From F23-D06 sp963643165 (GTDB lineage: Bacteria; Bacteroidota; Bacteroidia; Bacteroidales; WCHB1-69): 64,000 nt of DNA. The translations under genes and the position numbers were made by a program. Of the stretch, positions 1 through 8,279 are shown one piece after another. The notes beneath the pieces were generated by a model. It saw only the letters and a program-made list of their open reading frames with translations. It did not search any database and was not told where the DNA came from. Positions within the stretch are counted from its first letter, which is position 1, and each line of letters opens with the position of its first letter. The stretch is taken from contig CAVIJD010000006.1 in the NCBI GenBank assembly GCA_963643165.1, positions 1 through 64,000 of the forward strand. The letters run 5' to 3'.

Positions 1-92
1 GGTCCTCGAAGAGGGCCAACATCGTGGAAAGAGAGAAAGAACAACACGCGTAACACTCTACATTCTACATTCTAAATTCGTGCGGTAGCCGT
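1..92 (-). repeat. Dispersed intergenic repeat, copy A (truncated by window edge)
   Basis: Read on the minus strand, this stretch matches 37109-37205 almost base for base: ACGGC..CCGC, then CGAATTTAGAATG, a run of 7-bp GAATGTA units, a GTTACGCGTGTTGTTC core and an end rich in CCTCTTCGAGG. It carries one 7-bp unit fewer than the copy at 37109. The match is visible directly. The element reaches the first base of the window and may continue beyond it. It encodes no protein that I can see, and its function is unknown. Confidence 0.8.
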
Positions 93-472
93 GGGGTGAC
101 GGTTGACACCGCCTTGCTCATCGGACTGGGCAGCGATGGCAACATCGCCGTCCCCACCCAATCCGGCGCCATCGACTATACGGCAACGCGCCATTGACAA
201 CCTGATTTATGACAAGCAAGGGCATCCGTTATTATACCATACAAGACCATCCCAAAGAACCTGGATATCCGCAACTTACAGGTAGTTTCACGCTGGTGCG
301 CTGAAAAAACTGTATTCAGAGGGACTTGAAATTTTGACAATGTGTAATGTCAGAACTGCCAAGCGTAAATCATGCTGAAAGCGGAGTTGTAAAGTTTGTC
401 CAAAACGCCTATCGTAACCTCCTGTTTTGACGTCCCCGCCGGGAGCAGCGAATGGCTGAAACGGAGGATATG
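93..472. other. Gene-free stretch, possible decayed coding remnant
   Basis: There is no convincing intact gene here. On the plus strand, about 95-199 is an open frame with protein-like composition (it reads TVDTALLIGLGSDGNIAV in part) that ends in TGA. A second short open stretch follows in another frame to about 310. This could be the remains of a frameshifted gene, or chance. I recognise no family. No terminator-like hairpin for der is obvious in the segment. Confidence 0.3.
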
Positions 473-1777
473 CTATTTCTTGCGGAAGTATATCTCCATG
501 GGCACTCCTGAAAAGTCCCAGTTCTTGCGTATCTGGTTCTCCAGAAAACGCTTGTAAGAATCGATTACATATTGGGGCAAGTTGCAGAAGAAAGCGAAAG
601 CGGGATAGGCCAATGGCAACTGTGTGACATATTTTATCCTGATTACCTTATCCTTGTTCATTGGCGGCGGCGTGTTTTGGATGATTGGCAGCATCACGTC
701 GTTGAGTTCGGAGGTGGAGATTTTGCGGGTGCGGTTCCGGAACACCTGCACTGCCTCCTCGATAACTTTATATATACGCTGTTTTTCCGTCACGGAGGTG
801 AAGATCACCGGCACATCACTGAATGGTGCAATCCTCTTGCGCACAAGGTCTTCGTACTCCTTGTGGGTATGGTTGTCCTTTTCTATCAGGTCCCATTTGT
901 TCATCACGACGACTACGCCTTTGTGGTTGCGGGCGGCGAGGCCGAAAATGTTAAGGTCCTGCTGGTCGAAGCCTTGCGAGGCATCCGCCATCACGATACA
1001 CACGTCAGCATTCTCTATGGAACGCACCGTGCGCATCACGGAGTAGAACTCAAGGTTTTCCTCCACTTTGCTTTTTTTGCGGAGTCCAGCCGTATCGATG
1101 AGGTAAAAATCGAAGCCGAAGTTGCGGTAGCGGGTAAAGTTGGTGTCGCGGGTTGTGCCAGCCAAAGGGGTGACAATATGTCGTTCTTCGCCCAAAAAAG
1201 CATTGATAATCGACGACTTGCCCACGTTCGGTTTGCCTACGATGGCAATCCGGGGCAGATCATCTGTGGGCTCATTTCGTTCCAAGGAGAAATGTTTCAC
1301 TACTGCATCGAGCAAGTCACCCGTGCCGCCGCCCGACACGGCCGAAATCGGGAACACTTCAGAGATGCCCAATGCATAGAACTCTGCATAGTCGAAATAG
1401 TTGCTGGGACTGTCGATCTTGTTCACGGCGAGGTAATATGGTTTTTTTGACTGCCGCAGGATTTGAGCCACCTCCTCATCGAGCGGCGTAAGCCCCTCAC
1501 GTCCATCTACCATGAAGACGATGACATCCGACTCTTCGATGGCGAGTTGTGCCTGCTTGCGGATTTCTGACTCGAAAATATCATCAGAGCCGACCACATA
1601 GCCGCCCGTGTCGATTACCGAAAACTCGTATCCGTTCCAGTCAGACTTGCCATAGTGCCTGTCGCGCGTGACACCTGCCACCGAATCGACGATAGCCTCA
1701 CGAGCCTTTATCAAGCGGTTGAACAAGGTGGATTTGCCGACATTCGGTCTTCCGATCAATGAGAGTATATTTGACAT
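473..1777 (-). CDS. der: Ribosome biogenesis GTPase Der (EngA)
   Basis: Der is a tandem-GTPase protein that assists maturation of the 50S ribosomal subunit. The 434-residue product has the full architecture. The first G domain has P-loop GRPNVGKS at 9-16, DTGG at 57-60 and NKID at 119-122. The second has GKPNVGKS at 181-188, DTAG at 228-231 and NKWD at 293-296. A KH-like C-terminal domain follows from about 350. Length and motif order are normal for the family, and every nucleotide-binding motif is intact. It lies 66 bases downstream of yicC on the same strand and is probably cotranscribed with it. Confidence 0.97.
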   Translation of the reverse strand: MSNILSLIGRPNVGKSTLFNRLIKAREAIVDSVAGVTRDRHYGKSDWNGYEFSVIDTGGYVVGSDDIFESEIRKQAQLAIEESDVIVFMVDGREGLTPLDEEVAQILRQSKKPYYLAVNKIDSPSNYFDYAEFYALGISEVFPISAVSGGGTGDLLDAVVKHFSLERNEPTDDLPRIAIVGKPNVGKSSIINAFLGEERHIVTPLAGTTRDTNFTRYRNFGFDFYLIDTAGLRKKSKVEENLEFYSVMRTVRSIENADVCIVMADASQGFDQQDLNIFGLAARNHKGVVVVMNKWDLIEKDNHTHKEYEDLVRKRIAPFSDVPVIFTSVTEKQRIYKVIEEAVQVFRNRTRKISTSELNDVMLPIIQNTPPPMNKDKVIRIKYVTQLPLAYPAFAFFCNLPQYVIDSYKRFLENQIRKNWDFSGVPMEIYFRKK

Positions 1778-1843
1778 GTTCTGCGTTTTTTCAGGTTTTA
1801 CAATGTGAAAATGATGCCCTTGCCGTTTGGGTGTCGTTGAGGG

Positions 1844-2716
1844 CTATAATATGTTGGCCAATTGTTCTTTCAGTTTCTCGAGTTCGTCTTTCATCCTGAC
1901 TACAATCTGCTGGATGTCGAAATCGTTGCTTTTAGAGCCTAAGGTGTTGATTTCGCGCCCGCACTCCTGAACTATGAATCCCAACTTTTTGCCGTTAGCC
2001 TTAGGTTCCTCCATCGTGTCCAGAAAATAGCGGCAATGCTTGCGCAGACGCACTTTCTCTTCGGTGATATCCAGTTTCTCAATATAGAAAAACATCTCCT
2101 GCTCGAGTCGCCCGGCGTCATATTGCACCTTTGGCAGAAATTCGGCAAGGTTTTTCTCGAGTTTGGCGCGCAGCGTCACAATACGGTTCTCTTCAAAGGG
2201 GGTAACCTCATCAACCATATCGTTGATCATCATGATGCGCTTGCGGAAATCTTCAGCGAGCACCGCGCCCTCCGAGATCCTGAAGTCGTTGACCTTGGTG
2301 CAAGATTCCACAACCGCCTCCTTGACAGCCGCCCACAGTTCGTCGGAGAGTTCCTCTTGCGGGGTTGAAATCACGTCGGGCATACGGAGCACCTGGGTGA
2401 ACAAATCGCTCTGCACAGGATTGCCAACCGCTTCAGACAGCTGGGTAAGCGTGTCAAAATAGGCTTTTGCCAGTGTAGTGTTGACAGAAACCAACGATGC
2501 TGCATTATTGTCAACGGTGAGCGTAACATCTATCTTTCCCCTTTCCAGCTCGTGAGAGACCATCGTTCGTATCTCATTCTCCTTGTTCCTGAACAACGGG
2601 GCGAGGCGAACGTTGAGGTCAAGTTGTTTGCTGTTGAGGGTTCTTATTTCCACAGTGACGGACTTTCCTGCCATTTCAACGGAAGTGCGTCCGAATCCGG
2701 TCATAGATCTGATCAT
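1844..2716 (-). CDS. yicC: YicC/YloC family endoribonuclease
   Basis: The 290-residue protein begins MIRSMTGFGR, the signature N-terminus of the YicC/YloC family, and ends with the conserved DUF1732-type region (EVRLRKHCRYF, then GKKLGFIVQECGREINTLGSKS). Members have been reported to act as endoribonucleases; older annotation calls them stress-induced proteins. The open frame runs 17 codons further upstream, but those residues are not family-like and cross the -7 box, so I place the start at the ATG at 2714-2716. A CAAAAATA box (2736-2743) sits just upstream. der follows on the same strand. Confidence 0.93.
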   Translation of the reverse strand: MIRSMTGFGRTSVEMAGKSVTVEIRTLNSKQLDLNVRLAPLFRNKENEIRTMVSHELERGKIDVTLTVDNNAASLVSVNTTLAKAYFDTLTQLSEAVGNPVQSDLFTQVLRMPDVISTPQEELSDELWAAVKEAVVESCTKVNDFRISEGAVLAEDFRKRIMMINDMVDEVTPFEENRIVTLRAKLEKNLAEFLPKVQYDAGRLEQEMFFYIEKLDITEEKVRLRKHCRYFLDTMEEPKANGKKLGFIVQECGREINTLGSKSNDFDIQQIVVRMKDELEKLKEQLANIL

Positions 2717-2735
2717 AGCCTTAAAATTTAGCGGG

Positions 2736-2743
2736 CAAAAATA
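2736..2743 (-). promoter_or_regulatory. Bacteroidetes -7 box upstream of yicC
   Basis: CAAAAATA on the plus strand is TATTTTTG on the minus strand, which fits the Bacteroidetes -7 consensus TAnnTTTG. It is 20 bases upstream of the yicC start. I see no good -33 TTTG at the usual spacing. Confidence 0.45.
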
Positions 2744-2744
2744 C

Positions 2745-2780
2745 AAAAAATGCGGGCAGGGTAACATTTGCCCTGCCCGC
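2745..2780 (-). terminator. Rho-independent terminator of the T9SS protein gene
   Basis: A perfect 10-bp G+C-rich stem (GCGGGCAGGG with CCCTGCCCGC) encloses a 9-base loop and is followed on the minus strand by a run of T. It lies 24 bases past the stop of the 673-residue gene and directly abuts the -7 box of yicC, so it insulates the two units. Confidence 0.85.
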
Positions 2781-2803
2781 TGTTATCGGAACATCTATAC
2801 AGA

Positions 2804-4825
2804 CTATCTGACGATGAGTTTCTGTGTTGACGTGCCTTTGTTTGTCTTAACGTTCACGGTATAGACACCAGAAGTGAGGTCGTTTGTGCTGACGTTGATC
2901 TGGTTGATGCCTTCCGTGAGTACAACTTGGCTGCTGTAAACCAACTGTCCCATAAGGTTGTAAACAGAGATGGCAGCTTCGCCTTCCTCGGCAGAGGAGA
3001 GTGACAGCGTAACTCTGTCGCTTGCCGGGTTAGGATAGAGTTTCATGCCGGAAAGCGTTTGGCTATGGATGCCCGTTTGGTCAATCCAGAGACCTTGAGG
3101 AATCTCTTCCGTGTTGTTATAGATGCCGAGTTGATTAGCATCGAGTTGTTTGAAATAGATCTTGGAATCATTAGAAGCGACGGAGCCTCCGTTATTGTCG
3201 GCGAAATCGTCAAACTGCCAAACCATATTCAGTTTGCCGTTCACGATAGAAGAAGCCAGGCAAGGATACATATTTTCGCCCTCTCTCTCTATCAGGTTGA
3301 TATTATTGTCGCTGGTTATGTCAGAAGTGTCGTATTGGCTCCAGTCTGAATAGTAGAAGCAATCCTTGTTGTAGGAGAGCCAGCTGATGCCGTTCCAGTT
3401 AGCGCCGTTGTCAGCAGAAGCCGTACCAAAGATGCCACGGTAGTAGTAATTTGTCACCCTGTCTGAGAAAGGAAGGTCGAGGTAGGTGGAATAGAGGAGG
3501 TAAACGTTGTTGTTTTCCACTGCCAACTGAGGGTTCGAGGACATCGTCATTCTGTAGTTCTCGGGAATCCAGTCGCCGGAGGTATAGATATAGGCAGCGC
3601 CGTTGCCGTCAAGGTCAGGGCGATAGAACACTTTATAGCCATTGGCTTGCAGCGTGTCGGGGTCGAGCATATTGTCAGAACCGGACAGCAGCGGAGTCAT
3701 AGTTTCGTTCCAATAGAGGAGGCCGTCGGTATGAGGCCAGTAGGTGTAGTATCCGTCGCCGGCCACCGGGTTAGCCACTCTCATAAGGCCGAAGGAGACG
3801 TGGGCGGTGCCGTTGTCTGACAATGCAAGTGCGCAAACGCCATCGGGCACATAAATAGCGTGACCATTGGTGGTATCGATGACGTGGGTAGTTTCGTCAT
3901 AGCCATCCGGGACCGGAGTTCTGACGATGGTTGTCTTTGTGAAGTTCACGCCGTTGTCGGCACTTTTCCAGAGGAACACGTCATTGTTCCATGTGTCAGC
4001 GACCAGCACAGCCACATTGTTCCCCTTTGCTGCGATGGCATAGTTGTCGCCGCTGAAACTCGGGAATTGGGCAGGTGTAACGTCGCCCACCACGCGCGGA
4101 GACTCCCACGTCACCGTATTTGCGGACTCGTTATAGGTGCCGCGGAGGTAAATCAAGCAGGTTTGGATACCTTGGTAGAGGCATCCCGTGTCAGACTCCG
4201 TGCAGGCGATGAGGTGGATGGTGTTGCCGTTGGTGGCAATAGCCGGCCAAAGGAGGGCGGTGCTCTCACCTAAGGAGTTGTGAACCAGTGGTCCTTGCAA
4301 GTCTGTGAAATTCCAATCGCCTGTACCTTTTTGAGGACGGACGCCGACGATGAGGGCGGACGAGCCGTTGTGAGAAACCACGATTTCGCCAGACGTGCCC
4401 ACTGCGGCAATGACGCCCCAGCCGGTTCTTACGCTTTCAATTCTGCTGTAGGGAGCGGAGGTGCCTGTGCCGCGTGTCCAGCTTGTGCCGTTGTAGTAGT
4501 TGTAGCCGGTACCTCTTGAGGTGGCCTGATTGCCGCAGGTAGTCCAAACCACAGAGACGGTCCCGTCGTTGTGGGCTACAATTTTCTGGGGCATGGACGC
4601 ATTGGTCTGCTGGTCATAATAGGTAATACCAACAATATTTCCACACATAATGACATCGGGGTTCTTGGGGGCCTGTTCGATGGAGATGAGGGCATCGTGG
4701 TAGCCGACTCTTTGTTCTGCGCTGATGGCATTGGCTGCAGCCTTGGACATTCTCACTGTCTGTTGTGCCAACAGCGACCCCGAGATGGCCAAAATGCAGA
4801 GGGACGAAAGTAATAACTTCTTCAT
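2804..4825 (-). CDS. Secreted T9SS type A sorting-domain protein
   Basis: This 673-residue protein starts with a clear signal peptide (1-20, ending near SLLAQ). The C-terminus, about 594-673, is a type IX secretion sorting domain: KLYPNPASD, then VYNLMGQLVY, then LTSGVYTVNV. It should therefore cross the outer membrane by the T9SS and be attached to the surface or released. The body (about 30-590) is rich in Trp, Asn, Ser and Tyr, with sialidase/BNR-like phrases such as HNGSS, WKSADNGVNF and TASADNGANW that recall beta-propeller repeats. I do not recognise a catalytic site. It is a single-gene unit with its own terminator. The fold suggestion is inference; secretion by T9SS is well supported. 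Confidence 0.9.
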   Translation of the reverse strand: MKKLLLSSLCILAISGSLLAQQTVRMSKAAANAISAEQRVGYHDALISIEQAPKNPDVIMCGNIVGITYYDQQTNASMPQKIVAHNDGTVSVVWTTCGNQATSRGTGYNYYNGTSWTRGTGTSAPYSRIESVRTGWGVIAAVGTSGEIVVSHNGSSALIVGVRPQKGTGDWNFTDLQGPLVHNSLGESTALLWPAIATNGNTIHLIACTESDTGCLYQGIQTCLIYLRGTYNESANTVTWESPRVVGDVTPAQFPSFSGDNYAIAAKGNNVAVLVADTWNNDVFLWKSADNGVNFTKTTIVRTPVPDGYDETTHVIDTTNGHAIYVPDGVCALALSDNGTAHVSFGLMRVANPVAGDGYYTYWPHTDGLLYWNETMTPLLSGSDNMLDPDTLQANGYKVFYRPDLDGNGAAYIYTSGDWIPENYRMTMSSNPQLAVENNNVYLLYSTYLDLPFSDRVTNYYYRGIFGTASADNGANWNGISWLSYNKDCFYYSDWSQYDTSDITSDNNINLIEREGENMYPCLASSIVNGKLNMVWQFDDFADNNGGSVASNDSKIYFKQLDANQLGIYNNTEEIPQGLWIDQTGIHSQTLSGMKLYPNPASDRVTLSLSSAEEGEAAISVYNLMGQLVYSSQVVLTEGINQINVSTNDLTSGVYTVNVKTNKGTSTQKLIVR

Positions 4826-5028
4826 ACTAAAAGGGTTTTAATTATTAATAAATATAAGATTCGATACATCCGAACATTATTTCAAATAACCTTGCAATAA
4901 TACGAATAATAATCCAAAGTGTCAACACTTATTTTCAGAAAAAAATTCAGGCATGAAAGATTTTTTTCAAACAAAAAAAAGACCGGCTATGGTAGTCGGT
5001 CTTTTAGCATTAACTGTCGCAAAAAGAA
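4826..5028. other. Upstream region of the T9SS protein gene
   Basis: This A+T-rich 203-base intergenic region holds the leader of the T9SS protein on its left and the terminator of the exbD operon on its right (4973-5005). I found no further gene. Confidence 0.5.
4973..5005 (-). terminator. Terminator of the exbB-exbD operon
   Basis: AAAAGACCG pairs with CGGTCTTTT around a 10-base middle. On the minus strand the hairpin is followed by a long T run. It lies just past the stop of the last exbD gene. Confidence 0.8.
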
Positions 5029-5511
5029 TTAGTTGCCTTTTTTGCCGGCAGCGTAGTTTATTTTCAGGGCGTTGTTTTTGCGCAACTCCTGTTTTATCGT
5101 GTTGACATAACGCATTTGCACATCTTTATCGACCTTGAGTGAGAACGTAAGTTTGTCGCGGTCAACAGCGTCACGGGACTCCTTTTCGGTACCGATGAAG
5201 TCGCGCACGTCGGCCACGAGTTCTTCAGCCTTGATAGTCTGGTCGTTCAACTGTACAGAAACCTCACCCGGGGGCAATGTGTTTTCGTTCTTGTTAATAG
5301 GAGCGCCAACATAGATGTTCGCCACGAGAGACTTCTTTTCAAGTTTTTGCACTTCTGTGGCTTGAGGAGGCGTAAAGCGCACCTTGAGGGAAGCCTCACG
5401 CATCTGAGAAATCACCATAAAGAAGAACAGAAACATGAACACGATATCAGACATGGAAGACATATTCAAGCCTGGAACATCTTTTTCACCTGTCTTTTTG
5501 AATCTTGACAT
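5029..5511 (-). CDS. exbD: ExbD/TolR family biopolymer transport protein (second copy)
   Basis: ExbD proteins are single-pass inner-membrane subunits of the ExbB-ExbD motor that uses the proton gradient to energise TonB. This 160-residue protein has the usual plan: a short cytoplasmic N-terminus, one membrane helix at about 20-40 that contains the conserved Asp (MSSMSDIVFMFLFFFMV), and a periplasmic domain. It is the distal gene of the operon and ends at the terminator at 4973-5005. The other exbD lies 22 bases upstream. Paired exbD genes are common in Bacteroidetes. No tonB is present in the window. Confidence 0.9.
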   Translation of the reverse strand: MSRFKKTGEKDVPGLNMSSMSDIVFMFLFFFMVISQMREASLKVRFTPPQATEVQKLEKKSLVANIYVGAPINKNENTLPPGEVSVQLNDQTIKAEELVADVRDFIGTEKESRDAVDRDKLTFSLKVDKDVQMRYVNTIKQELRKNNALKINYAAGKKGN

Positions 5512-5533
5512 AATCTTAGCGTTATTAAAGGAT

Positions 5534-6124
5534 TTAGTTAGCGGAATTAGATTTGCTGTAGTCCATCGGGGGAGCCTCGGAGATGCTCATCGGGATAGCG
5601 GACGTAATAGCACGTTGGGCAGCAGAGTCGAGGGCTTCGTACTTCTTTCCGAAATATTGGAGAGAGGTTTCATCACGCAATTCATTGACAGCGCGTTGAA
5701 GTTCATTCTGCACCTGTACGTACATATTGTAGCTGGTACCTTGGTCGTTCGTCAGAGACACAACGCCCTTTGACACGGCAAAATCACCAAGTCCGTCAAT
5801 AGACTTGTTCACTTTTTCCGGGAGAGAAGCATCATTGTTAGGATTGGCGAAGAACTCTTTAGCCTTGTCTTTCAGTTCAGACACGGGGATCACCTCTCCG
5901 TTCACTGAAATCTGGTCAAGGTAGTTCACCAAAACATTCAATACATTTCTTCTGTTGATATCGGCCTTCACCTCTTCCGAGTCGTCCGTTTTTGGGGGCG
6001 GAAGCTTACGGGGGATACCCTGCTCGGTATTGATAGACGAAGTCAACAGGAAGAACGTCAACAGCAGGAACGAGATGTCTGCCATTGAACCCGTATTTAA
6101 TCCTGGTGTGCTATGTTTACTCAT
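5534..6124 (-). CDS. exbD: ExbD/TolR family biopolymer transport protein (first copy)
   Basis: This is a 196-residue ExbD homologue with the conserved motif TGSMADISFLLLTFFLL (about 12-28), whose Asp is the expected proton-path residue, and then a Pro/Lys-rich linker (PRKLPPPKTDD) and a periplasmic domain longer than in the downstream copy. It begins one base after the stop of the 315-residue membrane protein, so translation is probably coupled. The two ExbD copies differ strongly after the membrane helix, which suggests that they are not redundant. That last point is inference. Confidence 0.92.
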   Translation of the reverse strand: MSKHSTPGLNTGSMADISFLLLTFFLLTSSINTEQGIPRKLPPPKTDDSEEVKADINRRNVLNVLVNYLDQISVNGEVIPVSELKDKAKEFFANPNNDASLPEKVNKSIDGLGDFAVSKGVVSLTNDQGTSYNMYVQVQNELQRAVNELRDETSLQYFGKKYEALDSAAQRAITSAIPMSISEAPPMDYSKSNSAN

Positions 6125-6125
6125 T

Positions 6126-7073
6126 TTATCTTCTGTTTTTTATAGCGTTCATAATCGAAGTGGCGACAATTGCGAGCACTGCGCAGAGCAGACCGATATA
6201 AACGATGAAGCAGCCGGCGTTCACCATTTTATATCCCGTCACAGACATGCCCATCTTGATAGCGGAGGGGCTGAGTTCAGGAGATCCGATCAGGTAGCCG
6301 ATATAGACGATAACAGCAGCCAAGGCGAGAACCACCAGGATTTTGTAGGATGTTCTGAAATTCACCACAATCTTGGCAACGGCAAAGGCAACCATCAGCA
6401 GCACTGTAATTGCAAGCAACACGTATGCGATGTAGATGAAAGCCGTTTGGAACGAAGCGTTCGTGCCGAAGCTCTTGATGTCGTTCTGCAGTTCCTGCAA
6501 GTCGGCGGATTTTTTGTTGGCCGAGGCGGTTGAGTTGATGAGGTCAGCCTTGGAAACCAAAGAATTGGCGGCCTTCAGATAATCGCGGTCCAGGAGGTAG
6601 TTCTGTTTCAGCACATCATATTCAGACTCGAGTTTGCTGGTATAAGACTCCAGGTCGGCGAAACTGTTCACGGCGTTAAAACCATTGATGTAAGCCTCTT
6701 TATTGTCGCTTTTAGCGAAAAGAAGGGCTGAATGGTCGTTGAATCCGGCTTTATATTCGGCGAAAGTATTCTCGTCAAGACCTTTCAGTTCCTGAAGATA
6801 GGTATAGAGGATATCTTTCTGCATCTGCACCTTTTTGAGAGAGTCGCCGTAAGTGGCGAAAGTGGCCTGATATTTGGAGACCAGGCCAGGAAGAGATTCC
6901 GGGGTTGCAGTCTGGATGTCGCTCAACATCTGCGGGTTGTGCGACTTTACGGTCTGCACCTGTGCATAGCCGTCTTTCTTCTCATCGTTAAATCTCATTG
7001 AGAAGACAAGTGCAAGAAGGCAATCCACAATTGCGACTGCAAATATCGTGTATTTTAAAATTTTCTCTTTCAT
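6126..7073 (-). CDS. Membrane protein of the exbB-exbD operon, function unknown
   Basis: The 315-residue protein has an N-terminal membrane helix (about 8-26), a hydrophilic, mostly helical domain (about 30-205) and three closely spaced C-terminal membrane helices (about 208-235, 243-262 and 278-305). I recognise no named family. Its place between exbB and the first exbD, one base from the latter, suggests a role in or near the ExbB-ExbD complex, such as assembly or regulation of the proton channel. That rests on gene position alone. I see no catalytic motif. Confidence 0.85.
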   Translation of the reverse strand: MKEKILKYTIFAVAIVDCLLALVFSMRFNDEKKDGYAQVQTVKSHNPQMLSDIQTATPESLPGLVSKYQATFATYGDSLKKVQMQKDILYTYLQELKGLDENTFAEYKAGFNDHSALLFAKSDNKEAYINGFNAVNSFADLESYTSKLESEYDVLKQNYLLDRDYLKAANSLVSKADLINSTASANKKSADLQELQNDIKSFGTNASFQTAFIYIAYVLLAITVLLMVAFAVAKIVVNFRTSYKILVVLALAAVIVYIGYLIGSPELSPSAIKMGMSVTGYKMVNAGCFIVYIGLLCAVLAIVATSIMNAIKNRR

Positions 7074-7112
7074 TACTTATTATAATAGTATATATAATAA
7101 TATTGTATTGTT

Positions 7113-7129
7113 TACAGACCGGGTCTGTA
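7113..7129. promoter_or_regulatory. Hairpin directly after the exbB stop codon
   Basis: TACAGACC and GGTCTGTA form an 8-bp inverted repeat around a single G, immediately next to the exbB stop. No T run follows on the minus strand, so it is not a standard terminator. It could stabilise the upstream exbB mRNA or reduce read-through into the next genes, which would fit the higher copy number of ExbB in the motor. That role is inference. Confidence 0.5.
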
Positions 7130-7942
7130 TTATTTGTTCTTTACCAGAATATCCATGAAGGAGATGGTAGCATCTTCCATATCGTTCACGATGCTGTCGA
7201 TTTTGGTAAGGAGGTAGTTATAGAAGACTTGGAGAATCATAGCCACGATCAAACCGAACACGGTCGTCAACAGAGCCACTTTCATACCACCAGCCACAAT
7301 CGTCGGGGAGATATCACCGGCGCGCTCGATGTCATCGAATGCCTGCACCATACCAATCACAGTTCCCAAGAATCCCAAAGAAGGAGCCAATGCGATGAAA
7401 AGGCTGATCCAGGTGAGGTTGGTTTCAAGTTTAGCCATCTGGACACCGCCGTAAGAGACGACAGATTTTTCAACAGACTCGAGACCCTCATCATAGCGGT
7501 CGAGGCCCTGATAGAACACAGCAGCCAAAGGTCCTTTGGTGTCGCGGCAGAGTTGTTTTGCTTTCTCTACGCCGCCGGTTTTGATAGCGTCCTCAAGTTT
7601 GTCGAGGAGTTTCTTAGAGTTCACAGCGGAAAGGTTCAGATAGAAAATACGTTCAATGACGAGCGCAAGACCCAGCACAAGGCAGATGAGGATCGGGGCC
7701 ATCCACACAGCACCACCCTGAATGAATTTCTCTTTTAATGTATAATGCAGTCCTTGGCTCGGAACATCATCAGGATCTTCCATCAATTCAGCCTGGGCTG
7801 CCGGCGCGGCTTCAGCAGTTGAATCAACCGTCTGCTCTGTTGCAGCCTTGTCTTTAGTTTCGCCATTTTGTGCAAATGTCGTGTTTGCAATACCGAAGGT
7901 TAAGAAACCGACTACGGCAAGAAATGAGAGTAATTTTTTCAT
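7130..7942 (-). CDS. exbB: MotA/TolQ/ExbB proton channel protein
   Basis: ExbB forms the inner-membrane proton channel that, with ExbD, drives TonB. The 270-residue product has an N-terminal hydrophobic segment (1-24, resembling a signal peptide), an Ala/Glu-rich linker (about 25-65), a first channel helix at about 75-98, and two further helices in the conserved MotA/TolQ/ExbB region (LAPSLGFLGTVIGMVQAFDDI, then VALLTTVFGLIVAMILQVFYNYL). It heads the operon exbB, 315-residue membrane protein, exbD, exbD. The N-terminal Ala/Glu-rich extension is typical of Bacteroidetes ExbB. Confidence 0.93.
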   Translation of the reverse strand: MKKLLSFLAVVGFLTFGIANTTFAQNGETKDKAATEQTVDSTAEAAPAAQAELMEDPDDVPSQGLHYTLKEKFIQGGAVWMAPILICLVLGLALVIERIFYLNLSAVNSKKLLDKLEDAIKTGGVEKAKQLCRDTKGPLAAVFYQGLDRYDEGLESVEKSVVSYGGVQMAKLETNLTWISLFIALAPSLGFLGTVIGMVQAFDDIERAGDISPTIVAGGMKVALLTTVFGLIVAMILQVFYNYLLTKIDSIVNDMEDATISFMDILVKNK

Positions 7943-8279
7943 AATACCTTTTCGATTTAATTTTTGATAATTTAAAATTTAATTTTTATTCTATTGATTT
8001 TCAGTTATTTATGTTGTCTTCCTTCTGTTTTTGAGCCTTCTATCGGGGTTCTTCGTCCTTCGTCTTTCCACCAGCATTTCCCCAGTTTTTTCAAGGGTGT
8101 AAAAGTACATTTTTTTTAAAACGCTACATTCCGGCTGGCCACATTTTTTTCCCTCTTGCATTTTTTGTTTTTTTTAAGGTACGGGGTATGAGAAAAAAAA
8201 TTATTTTTGCGCACTTTTGACAATAGGAATAGAAGTATAAACTAAACTAAATTACATTAACCCAAAAAAATTCAAAGAC
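7943..8279. other. Divergent intergenic region between exbB and a lipoprotein gene
   Basis: This 337-base A+T-rich stretch must hold promoters for both directions. TAAAAGTA near 8099-8106 is one base off the minus-strand -7 box and could serve exbB. TATTTTTG at 8202-8209 fits the plus-strand box. No gene or strong hairpin is visible. Confidence 0.5.
8202..8209 (+). promoter_or_regulatory. Bacteroidetes -7 box for the lipocalin-like lipoprotein
   Basis: TATTTTTG matches TAnnTTTG and lies 70 bases before the ATG at 8280. No TTTG is seen at normal -33 spacing. Confidence 0.35.

Noticed and set aside
103..285. Plus-strand 60-codon open frame
   Set aside because: Its composition (many Pro, Ser, Arg) is not protein-like, it begins within the edge of a repeat region, and another frame over the same bases looks more coding.
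572..1450. Long plus-strand open frame opposite der
   Set aside because: It lies wholly antisense to the well-supported der gene and has the His/Val-rich composition typical of an antisense shadow.
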